Below are positions 43,771 to 51,272 of a stretch of 64,000 nucleotides of DNA, piece by piece. Within the stretch, counting starts at the first letter, position 1; each line of letters begins with the position of its first letter. The notes below the pieces were generated by a model. It was not told the DNA's origin. It was given only the letters and a program-made list of their open reading frames with translations, and did not search any database. Origin of the DNA: Acidobacteriota bacterium (lineage in GTDB: Bacteria; Acidobacteriota; Aminicenantia; Aminicenantales; Saccharicenantaceae); NCBI GenBank assembly GCA_033549365.1, contig JAWSUF010000004.1:1-64000 (forward strand), given 5' to 3'. The translations under genes were made by a program, and so were the position numbers.

Positions 43771-44642
43771 TCCGAAGCATGACGGGTTTTGCGGAAAAGA
43801 AATTCACGCGGGGACCCTTGAGCCTGAAAATTGTGATCAAAACCCTGAATCACAGATTTTTCGACTGGCAATACAAAGGCGCCCCGCTGGGAGAATTGGA
43901 AAATCGTCTGCGGGAGGTCGCCCAGGCGGTCCTGCACCGCGGCCGGATGGACGTCGCCGTCGACATCGACTCCCGGGATCCTCAGGCCTGGGAATTCCGG
44001 ATTCACGAAGCGCTTCTGGCCCGAATCCTGTCGTCCTTTGAGCGTGCCTCGAGAAAGATCGGAGTCCCCCTCTCATTGTCTTTGGATCAGGTTCTGCGGA
44101 TTCCCCAACTCTTCGAATTGACACGCAAGGACCTGGATACCCGGGAGAAATCATTCATTGAGGGGGCATTCAGAAAAACCCTGGATGACGTCGTCCGGGG
44201 CCGGACCCGGGAAGGACGGGCCTTGGCTGCCGATATCCGGGGTCATGTCCTCGTCCTTGAGCGTTTGGTCCGCCGTATCGAAATCCGGGTGCGGAAACAG
44301 CCGGTGGTTTTGCAGAGAAAGATCCGGCTGAAACTCCAGGAACTCAATCATTCCGCCCCGACGCCGGAACGTCTGGCCGAAGAAACCGCGTTTCTCGTCC
44401 AACGCGCGGATTCATCCGAAGAGCTGGCCCGCCTGAAGAGCCATCTCTGCGAGATCCGCACGATTCTCGGGGATCGAAATTCCGAACCGGCCGGAAAAAA
44501 ACTCGATTTCCTGACCCAGGAATTATCCCGGGAGGCCAACACCTTGAACGCCAAAGCCCAGGATATCGACGTCATCAAGGACAGCCTCGATATGAAGGCC
44601 CGGATCGAAGGCATCCGCCAGCAAATCCAAAACCTTGTTTAG
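43767..44642 (+). CDS. yicC: YicC-family endoribonuclease
   Basis: A 291-residue cytoplasmic protein beginning MIRSMTGFAEKKF, with the KTLNHRFFD segment and a C-terminal DUF1732 part (LDFLTQELSREANTLNAKA, KDSLDMKARIEGIRQQIQNL) that define YicC. Family members have been shown to be RNases that trim small RNAs. The start is a GTG sharing a GTGA overlap with the ABC exporter stop, with GGAGG eight bases ahead. The yicC-gmk-coaBC order is common in bacteria. Confidence 0.93.
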   Translation: MIRSMTGFAEKKFTRGPLSLKIVIKTLNHRFFDWQYKGAPLGELENRLREVAQAVLHRGRMDVAVDIDSRDPQAWEFRIHEALLARILSSFERASRKIGVPLSLSLDQVLRIPQLFELTRKDLDTREKSFIEGAFRKTLDDVVRGRTREGRALAADIRGHVLVLERLVRRIEIRVRKQPVVLQRKIRLKLQELNHSAPTPERLAEETAFLVQRADSSEELARLKSHLCEIRTILGDRNSEPAGKKLDFLTQELSREANTLNAKAQDIDVIKDSLDMKARIEGIRQQIQNLV

Positions 44643-44654
44643 GAGGGGAGAGCC

Positions 44655-45299
44655 ATGGTTTTTGTCGTGACCGGACCGTCGGGCGCCGGCAAGACAACCC
44701 TGATCAGCCGGGCTCTCGGGGGTGTCCCGGGCCTCCGCTTCTCCGTTTCCCATACAACCCGGTCTCCGCGTCCGTCGGAAATCGACGGGCGCGATTATCA
44801 CTTCATCGCGCCGAAACGGTTCGAGCGGATGCGTCGGGACGGCCGGTTTGCGGAGTGGGCCGAAGTACACGGCCATTTCTACGGCACGTCCCTAAAAGAG
44901 CTGGCCGCCGGATCGGGAAAGAGCGATGTTCTTCTCGATATCGATGTTCAGGGCGCCCGCCAAATCCGTCAAGCCGTGCCCGAAGCCGTTCTGGTTTTTA
45001 TTCTCCCCCCCTCGCGCGCCGAACTGGCCCGCAGGCTGCGACAGAGAGGGCAAGACGACGAGGCCGCCGTGGTCCGGCGTCTCCGGAAAGCGGGCGAGGA
45101 AATCGCGGCTTTCGCCGAGTTCGATTATCTGATCGTCAACGACGAGATCGAAAGGGCGGCCCGTGAACTCGAATCCGTCGTCCTTGCGGCGCGCTGCCGT
45201 CTCGCCGTCCGGGAAGATGCGGCCCGCCGCATCCTTCGCGGGTTTTCCGCGAAAACGGGCGGATCCCGGACCGCATCGCCCCGCGGGAGGAAATCATGA
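44655..45299 (+). CDS. gmk: Guanylate kinase
   Basis: Phosphorylates GMP to GDP. The 214-residue protein has the P-loop GPSGAGKTT at residues 7-15, the GMP-binding SHTTRSPRPSEIDGRDYHF segment, and DVLLDIDVQGARQIR. AGGAGGGGAG lies immediately upstream. The C-terminal 20 residues are basic and Ser/Arg-rich and extend slightly beyond the usual end. In many genomes rpoZ (omega) follows gmk; here coaBC starts within its stop codon instead. Confidence 0.95.
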   Translation: MVFVVTGPSGAGKTTLISRALGGVPGLRFSVSHTTRSPRPSEIDGRDYHFIAPKRFERMRRDGRFAEWAEVHGHFYGTSLKELAAGSGKSDVLLDIDVQGARQIRQAVPEAVLVFILPPSRAELARRLRQRGQDDEAAVVRRLRKAGEEIAAFAEFDYLIVNDEIERAARELESVVLAARCRLAVREDAARRILRGFSAKTGGSRTASPRGRKS

Positions 45300-46483
45300 A
45301 AACGGTCGCCTTGGGCGTGTCATCCTCGATCGGCATCTACAAGGCCTGCGAAGTCCTGAGGGGTTTGCAAAAGGAAGGCTGCGCCGTGCGCGTGGTCATG
45401 ACGCCGAACGCAACCCGCCTCGTCTCGCCTCTTCTTTTCAGCGCCCTCAGCGGTCAGGATGCCGTGGTGGAGACGTTTGATCCCGGCGTGACCCGTTCGA
45501 TCGGACATATTTCCCTGGCTCGCGAAATCTCCCTCCTCGTCGTCGCGCCGGCGACGGCCAATGTGATCGCCAAATTCGCCTCCGGACTGGCCGACGATTT
45601 CCTGTCGACCTTTTTCCTGGCCGTCCGCTGTCCCGTCCTGGTGGCCCCGGCCATGAACGAGGCCATGTATCTCCATCCGGCGACCCAAGCCAACCTCAAA
45701 ACCCTGGCCGCCCGCGGCGTGGCTTTCATCGAGCCGGAGAAGGGGAGTTTGGCCTGCGGGACCGAGGGTTGGGGCCGGCTGGCCGAACCGGATAAAATCG
45801 TCCGCGAAGGGTTGCGTCTCATGGGCCGTACGGAAAGCTTGAGGGGAAAAACCGTTCTGATCACGGCCGGACCGACGCGGGAATTTCTGGATCCCGTGCG
45901 CTTCGTCTCCAATCCCTCGACCGGAAAAATGGGCTATGCCCTGGCCGAAGAAGCGTTAGACCGGGGTGCCTGCGTTATTCTTGTTTCGGGGCCGACGCAT
46001 CTTGTTCCCCCCGCCGGCGCCGAGGTCCTGAGGGTCGAAAACACGGAAGACATGAAAAACGCCGTCGACGAAGCCTTTCCCCGGACGGATGTCGTGATCA
46101 TGGCGGCCGCTCCGGCCGATTTCGCTTTCGAGGAGATTCGGTCTCAGAAGGCGGGCAAGAAATCGCTTTCGTCCAGCCTGGCCGTTCGACCGACCCCGGA
46201 TATCCTTCAGGAATTGGGCCGACGGAAAGGCCGAGCCGTTCTGGTTGGATTTGCGGCCGAGACGGATGATATCGAGGCCCGAGCGGTCCGCAAGATGAAA
46301 GTCAAGGCCCTCGATCTCATTGTCGCCAATGATGTCGGCGCCGAGGGAATCGGTTTCGGAGCGGACGAAAACTCCGTCCGGATGATGTGGCCTTCGGGAG
46401 AAATCCGGGAAACCGGACGCATGAGCAAACGCGATATCAGCCGTGTCATTCTCGATGCCGTCGAGGACATCCTTGAAAAATAA
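45296..46483 (+). CDS. coaBC: Bifunctional phosphopantothenoylcysteine decarboxylase / synthetase
   Basis: Carries out two steps of coenzyme A synthesis. The N-terminal CoaC flavoprotein domain (about 1-180) has GVSSSIGIYKACEVL, the PAMNEAM motif and the catalytic cysteine in GSLACGTEGWGRL. The C-terminal CoaB domain (about 190-395) starts KTVLITAGPTREFLDPVRF and has SNPSTGKMGYALAEEA, MAAAPADF and VGFAAETDD. Length 395 is standard. GGGAGG precedes the ATG, which overlaps the gmk stop. Confidence 0.96.
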   Translation: MKTVALGVSSSIGIYKACEVLRGLQKEGCAVRVVMTPNATRLVSPLLFSALSGQDAVVETFDPGVTRSIGHISLAREISLLVVAPATANVIAKFASGLADDFLSTFFLAVRCPVLVAPAMNEAMYLHPATQANLKTLAARGVAFIEPEKGSLACGTEGWGRLAEPDKIVREGLRLMGRTESLRGKTVLITAGPTREFLDPVRFVSNPSTGKMGYALAEEALDRGACVILVSGPTHLVPPAGAEVLRVENTEDMKNAVDEAFPRTDVVIMAAAPADFAFEEIRSQKAGKKSLSSSLAVRPTPDILQELGRRKGRAVLVGFAAETDDIEARAVRKMKVKALDLIVANDVGAEGIGFGADENSVRMMWPSGEIRETGRMSKRDISRVILDAVEDILEK

Positions 46484-46484
46484 A

Positions 46485-47231
46485 ATGGATCGCCTGGCCG
46501 AGGCCCTCAAGGAAAGGGCCCGGTTTTTTGATGACATCGGAGCCCAGTTCATGATCGACCCCGGCCGAAAAAAGACGATGCGGTCCGCCACCCGCCGGGC
46601 GGTCCAAGCGCCCGAACCGTCATCGGTTGGGAATACGGCTTCTCAACCCGAGCCGCGCCGGCCGCCTTCCCCGGAGGATATCAAGGCCCTCGAACAGGCT
46701 GTTCTCGGCTGCGGTCTCTGTCCGCTTTCCCGGCTGAGAACGAACGCCGTTCCGGGAGAGGGCAACTGGTCGGCCGAACTCATGTTCATCGGTGAGGGGC
46801 CGGGACGAGACGAAGACCTTCAGGGACGTCCGTTCGTCGGCCGGGCCGGACAGTTGCTGACGAAGATCATCGTGGCCATGAGCTTCCGGCGCGAAGACGT
46901 CTATATCGCGAACGTGGTCAAATGCCGGCCGCCTGAAAACCGTGTTCCGCACAGGGAGGAAATCGAAGCCTGCTCGCCTTATCTCCTCCGCCAGATCGAC
47001 GTGATCCGCCCCCGGGTCATCGTCACGCTCGGAAAAACACCGACCGATTTTTTCATTCCCAGCCGCCTGGGCATGACGGCCCTCCGGGGGCGGTTCGGCG
47101 AATACCGCGGCATTCCCGTCATGCCGACCTTCCATCCCGCCTACCTTGTTCGCAATGAGAGGAACCGGGAACTCAAGCGCATGGTCTGGGAGGATATGCA
47201 AAAGGTGATGGCTCTTCTGGGGAAAAAATGA
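46485..47231 (+). CDS. Uracil-DNA glycosylase, family 4 (Fe-S)
   Basis: Removes uracil from DNA. The 248-residue protein has an N-terminal tail of about 75 residues, then the family-4 core: CGLCPLSR (two cluster cysteines), GEGPGRDEDLQGRPFVGRAGQLL, VVKCRPPENRVP and EEIEACSPYL (the other two cysteines), and the HPAYLV motif near the end. All four cysteines for the 4Fe-4S cluster are seen. The chosen start lies one base after the coaBC stop; the frame upstream falls inside coaBC. It sits where many genomes place priA directly. Confidence 0.92.
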   Translation: MDRLAEALKERARFFDDIGAQFMIDPGRKKTMRSATRRAVQAPEPSSVGNTASQPEPRRPPSPEDIKALEQAVLGCGLCPLSRLRTNAVPGEGNWSAELMFIGEGPGRDEDLQGRPFVGRAGQLLTKIIVAMSFRREDVYIANVVKCRPPENRVPHREEIEACSPYLLRQIDVIRPRVIVTLGKTPTDFFIPSRLGMTALRGRFGEYRGIPVMPTFHPAYLVRNERNRELKRMVWEDMQKVMALLGKK

Positions 47232-49366
47232 AACCGGCGGCGGAGGTCGTGTTTCCCCTGCCGCTGCGCCGTTCGTTCCTGTACCGGATTCCGGAGCACC
47301 TGGAAACTCAGGCCGGGGCCGGAAAACGGGTTCGGGCGCCTTTCGGCCGTCGAATTCTGACGGGGTGTCTGGTCGGGTTGACGACGGACATCCCCGCGGG
47401 AATTCCCGAACTCAAGGACATCCTGGAAATCCGGGACGATGATCCGCCTCTGTCCCGGGAGTTCCTGGAGTTCACGCGCCTGCTGAGCCGGCATTTTCAT
47501 TCGCCCCGTGGCGAGCTGGTTTTTGCCGCCTTGCCGGACCGGCCCCACCGCCGTGTCGTTCTGACGCCGGAAGGCCTCAGGCTTCTTGAAGATGGAAAAC
47601 TCCGGGGCCGTCCTTACCAAGCCGCCGTTCTTCTGGCCTCCGGTTCTCATGCGCCGGCACACCTGGGCCGGAAACTCGAATTCCGAAACATCGCCGACCT
47701 TCTGTCGCGAATGGAGAAACGGGGCCTTGTCGCCTTTGAGGTCGACCGGCCCCGGCCCGTGCGCCGGCGGCGGCCGGCCGTCGAAAGCTCCTCTCTTCAG
47801 ATGGAACTCGGCTTTTCCGAGGTTCGCACGGACCATCCTGCATCTTCCGTCATCCGTGCGGTGGGACGGCGGGCCTTTGCCTCCTTCTGTCTCTTTGGAA
47901 GCCGGGAGTCCAGGGAATCGGTCTATCGGGATCTGGCCGGCGCGGCTTTGAGAAGCGGCGGAACGCTGCTTGTCCTCGTTCCGGAAGTCGCCCGGATCGA
48001 GAGAATGGCGGAGAGTCTCGAACCCGTCCTTCCGGCCGGCCGGACAGCCGTGTTCCACGGCCGTCTGACCGAAAGACAGCGCGAAGATCATTGGAAGAGA
48101 ATCCGGTCGGGTACTGCATCGGCCGTCATCGGGGCCCGCTCCGCACTTTTCGCGCCGCTTGAAAACCTGCGCCTGGCCGTTATGGACGACGAGGAGGATG
48201 AGGCCTATGTCCAGGCGGAAAGCCCGGCTTATGAGGCCCGTGCCGGGGTCCGGATTCGTTGCCGGACGGCCGGCGCCGTTGCGGTTTACGGCTCGTCGAC
48301 GCCGTCGGTGGAAACCTATCACAGTGCCCGGGAAGAGGGGACTCTGATTGCCCTCAAAGAAGATTCGAAACCGTTTCGTGCTTCGCTCATCGAAACCCGT
48401 CCCCGCGGACGTCTTCTGGATTCCCGCCTTGTCGAAAAAATTTCCGAACGACTGAAGCGATCGGAGCGCATCGTCGTCTGTGCCACCCAGAGGGGATACG
48501 CCTCCTTTCTGGTCTGTGCGTCCTGCGGAAAACGTCCGCTTTGCAGCCGGTGCGACATTCCGCTGTTTTATTCGAAAAAGGACGGCCGCCTCATCTGCCG
48601 GACCTGCCGCCGGGATTATCCCTTCGATGGAACCTGTTCGGTTTGCGGAGGCAAACTCATCCAGGGCAAGGCGGCTGGACTCCAGGCCGTCGTCGAGGAA
48701 CTGGAAAGGACTTTTCCAGGTGCGGGAACTGCCGCGTTCGATGCCGAGACCGTGCGCGGCCGGGCCGCCGCCGGACGGATTCTCGAAGCCTTCGCCTCGG
48801 AAAAAAAACCCATCCTGGTTGGAACCGCCCTCCTGACCCGAAATGAGCCTCTTCCCCGGGCCTCCCTCGTCGCCGTTCTACATCCCGAGTCTCTTCTCTA
48901 TGCTCCCGATTTCAGGGCCTCATGGAAGGCCTATCGGTTTATCCGGAAGGCCGCGGGATTCGTTCTTGACGGGAAGGGGGCCGAGTTCGTTGTCCAGACA
49001 TCCCTTCCCGGGCATCCGGCGGTTCGGGAAGCGGTCGAAGGAACCTATGAAAGCTTTTTTGAAACGGAGATTGCGATCCGGCGGAGACTCGGCGATCCGC
49101 CGTTTTCACGCCTGATGGAAATCACTCTTCAGGCCGAAAACCTGAGGACTCTGGCCGGGCAATCCCGGACCGCCGCGGCTCGCCTTCAGGGGCGATGTGA
49201 CACCATGGAAATCTACGGCCCCGCCATGGCCGCCGCGGCCAAGGTCCGGGGCATGCACCGCGTCCAGATCGTGCTGAAGGCTCCCACCGAGACGCCTCTC
49301 CATGAAGCCGCCGAGGACATTCTAGCCTCTCTCCGCGGAGTCAAGATCCACATTGCGATGACATAA
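47228..49366 (+). CDS. priA: PriA-family replication-restart protein with degenerate helicase motifs
   Basis: A 712-residue PriA homologue. The N-terminal DNA-binding domain (1-100) and the zinc-binding part with eight cysteines (430, 433, 439, 442, 457, 460, 470, 473) are intact. The ATPase motifs are not. Walker A, normally GVTGSGKT, reads GSRESRES (about 224-231), so the catalytic lysine is Glu. DEEH reads DEED (321-324). The arginine-finger motif GRAGR is replaced by AGFVLDG. Motif III (YGSSTPS) and DFRAS persist. The frame is intact, so the protein is probably made as a non-helicase loader. It overlaps the UDG stop by 4 bp. Confidence 0.88.
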   Translation: MKPAAEVVFPLPLRRSFLYRIPEHLETQAGAGKRVRAPFGRRILTGCLVGLTTDIPAGIPELKDILEIRDDDPPLSREFLEFTRLLSRHFHSPRGELVFAALPDRPHRRVVLTPEGLRLLEDGKLRGRPYQAAVLLASGSHAPAHLGRKLEFRNIADLLSRMEKRGLVAFEVDRPRPVRRRRPAVESSSLQMELGFSEVRTDHPASSVIRAVGRRAFASFCLFGSRESRESVYRDLAGAALRSGGTLLVLVPEVARIERMAESLEPVLPAGRTAVFHGRLTERQREDHWKRIRSGTASAVIGARSALFAPLENLRLAVMDDEEDEAYVQAESPAYEARAGVRIRCRTAGAVAVYGSSTPSVETYHSAREEGTLIALKEDSKPFRASLIETRPRGRLLDSRLVEKISERLKRSERIVVCATQRGYASFLVCASCGKRPLCSRCDIPLFYSKKDGRLICRTCRRDYPFDGTCSVCGGKLIQGKAAGLQAVVEELERTFPGAGTAAFDAETVRGRAAAGRILEAFASEKKPILVGTALLTRNEPLPRASLVAVLHPESLLYAPDFRASWKAYRFIRKAAGFVLDGKGAEFVVQTSLPGHPAVREAVEGTYESFFETEIAIRRRLGDPPFSRLMEITLQAENLRTLAGQSRTAAARLQGRCDTMEIYGPAMAAAAKVRGMHRVQIVLKAPTETPLHEAAEDILASLRGVKIHIAMT

Positions 49367-49370
49367 AAAA

Positions 49371-49399
49371 AAGCCCCCGGCCGAAGCCGGGGGCTTTTT
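49371..49399. terminator. Bidirectional intrinsic terminator between priA and the pil operon lipoprotein
   Basis: An 11-bp GC-rich stem (aagcccccggc/gccgggggctt) closes a cgaa tetraloop, with a T-run on the plus side (49394-49399) and an A-run (49364-49372) that serves as a T-run on the minus strand. It ends both convergent operons. Confidence 0.92.
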
Positions 49400-49410
49400 C
49401 GTTTCAAATC

Positions 49411-50619
49411 TTATTGTTCCCTGATAATCCGGAGATCGATTTCGGCGTAAGTCTGTCCACTTTCATAGGGATCGGGATAGGATGTTTCGAGATGGCCTCG
49501 GATCGTGACCATCTGATCAAAGGCAATTTCGTCTTTTGTGGGTCCATAGTAAACGATGGAGGCGACACCGTCCGGTCCGGTTTGGACATAGGCCACTTGT
49601 TTATTACCCGCAAAGAATCCCGGCCCGGAAAGAATCGTGAAGTAGACTCGCCGATTGGCGATAGGCGCCCCTTCGTATCTTGCGGTCACTTTGATTTCGG
49701 ACTGAGGACGTGTATTCGTGGCGTAGAGGACTTGGGGATAGGCTCCGATCGAGATGCTCAAATTTGTGGCATCGGCGATGATGTGAATCGTGGTGGTCTC
49801 TTGAGCAATAACCTTGCCCTCCCAGGCGACGGTTGCCAAAATGTTAATTGTTTGATTGACCCCCATAAGCTCTGCGGCCAACGGTCCGTAATAATGAATT
49901 CTCACGGTCCCGTCATTTCCGGTCACTTTCTCGGCCACGGCTTTATTATTCTCAAAAAATCCGATGTCTTGTCTTGCCCCCTCGGCGTCCACGATCTCGA
50001 AGTAGATGGTTTTTCTTCCCATGGGGGTATGATGGGGAGACAGGAGGACGGCCGTGATTGTGCTCATTTCCCGGTTGCGACCGGCGAAAATGACATTCGG
50101 ATTTGCCGATACCATAAGGTTGAGTTGTGTGAAGTCTCGGACGATCTGAATGGGAGTCGAGGCCAGAATGGACTGAGCCCCTTCCCACGAGACCGAAGCC
50201 CAGATGTAGATATCTTCTTTTACGGAAACATTATCTGCGATTTCCTGTGAAAGTGGGCCATAATAGGTGACGGAAACATTGCCCCCACCGTCCGTGACTT
50301 TCGAGGCGACGGCGACATTGCTGTCAAAAAAACCGACGGAAAGCCGGTTCCCCAGTTCGTCTCCGACCTGAAAATAGACGGTCTTGCCTGCGATGGGAGT
50401 GCCGTCGAATTTTTTCAGGACGGCCGATATGGTCGTGCTCTGCCGCTGGTTTCCCGCAAAAATGGCGTTGAGAGTCGAGGTGATGTTCAGAACGACGCCC
50501 ACGGACGATGGGCCCAGGGGATCGGGCTGTCCGGAAATCTTGCGTTTGCAGGCCGGCAGCGTTCCCAGAACCAGGGCGAGGACCAGCCCCGAAATGGCGA
50601 TATGTTTAATGATTTTCAT
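49411..50619 (-). CDS. Lipoprotein with three Ig-like (invasin-type) repeats
   Basis: A 402-residue exported protein. The start at 50619 follows a G-rich site; the open frame further upstream lies in the neighbouring gene. The signal peptide ends in a lipobox LPAC (Cys24 region). Three tandem units of about 115 residues follow, each with an IFAGxxR/STITAVL start, a KTVYFxV strand, GFFxxNxAVAxKVT, a YYGPL element and an xVSWEG strand; the third is more divergent. This resembles Big_1/invasin-type domains. It is the last gene of the pil transcript, 17 bp after another lipoprotein. A role in pilus passage or surface adhesion is inference. Confidence 0.78.
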   Translation of the reverse strand: MKIIKHIAISGLVLALVLGTLPACKRKISGQPDPLGPSSVGVVLNITSTLNAIFAGNQRQSTTISAVLKKFDGTPIAGKTVYFQVGDELGNRLSVGFFDSNVAVASKVTDGGGNVSVTYYGPLSQEIADNVSVKEDIYIWASVSWEGAQSILASTPIQIVRDFTQLNLMVSANPNVIFAGRNREMSTITAVLLSPHHTPMGRKTIYFEIVDAEGARQDIGFFENNKAVAEKVTGNDGTVRIHYYGPLAAELMGVNQTINILATVAWEGKVIAQETTTIHIIADATNLSISIGAYPQVLYATNTRPQSEIKVTARYEGAPIANRRVYFTILSGPGFFAGNKQVAYVQTGPDGVASIVYYGPTKDEIAFDQMVTIRGHLETSYPDPYESGQTYAEIDLRIIREQ

Positions 50620-50635
50620 TGTATTCCCCCCACCT

Positions 50636-51262
50636 TTAGTCCTCATCTCCGCCACCGCCGCCACTCCCGTTATCCGCATAATTGGCGAAAAAGATCGGCA
50701 GGTAACCCGTCGCCTTGACTTCGCGCCGGGTGATGTCCTGCCCGTAGAAATCGATCCGGGCCGTGACCTGGAGAACGTCCTCCCAGCCCCGGTTCCAGAG
50801 GTTGGACAGCGGCGGCTCGACCTTGGCCGCTTCGCGGACAATGACGAAGGAAAAGGTCGTGCTGGCTCCAACCCGGAGAAGGAGGGACAGCGAGGCCTCG
50901 AAAGAATAGGGAACGTCCACGCCGGGACGATTCATGCCGTCGGTCCGTGAGTAGGAGACGACATAGCGGGTCAGAGTGATGTCGTTGTACTGGGACGGGG
51001 GAAGAAGGGGTGCCGGGTCGAGAAGACTGGCCCGCAGCGTCGCCTGGGCGATGTCGGCATAGACGATGCCCTGCCTGACGACGTCGGATTGCGTGAAATT
51101 TGCGGCTTGCCCTCCCAGATCCTGCCCCAGGATGTTTTCCACGATGATGAAGGTGTTCGATCGGGATTCGTTTTCCAGGGGATTGCAGGACGTGAAGGCC
51201 AGAACCAGCAGGCCGGCGGCCAGCCCGATGGCGAGGTGTTTGTTTTTTCTCATGGTCTTCAT
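50636..51262 (-). CDS. Lipoprotein of unknown function in the pil operon
   Basis: A 208-residue protein with a signal peptide ending FTSC (Cys26), followed by NPLENESRSNTFIIVENILG. The rest is predicted beta-rich, with a C-terminal Gly-rich GGGGGDED tail. I do not recognise a family. GGAG lies six bases before the first ATG; a second ATG four codons later is possible. It lies 10 bp after pilQ and 17 bp before the Ig-like lipoprotein, so all three are co-transcribed. Confidence 0.7.
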   Translation of the reverse strand: MKTMRKNKHLAIGLAAGLLVLAFTSCNPLENESRSNTFIIVENILGQDLGGQAANFTQSDVVRQGIVYADIAQATLRASLLDPAPLLPPSQYNDITLTRYVVSYSRTDGMNRPGVDVPYSFEASLSLLLRVGASTTFSFVIVREAAKVEPPLSNLWNRGWEDVLQVTARIDFYGQDITRREVKATGYLPIFFANYADNGSGGGGGDED

Positions 51263-51272
51263 CCTTCTCTCC

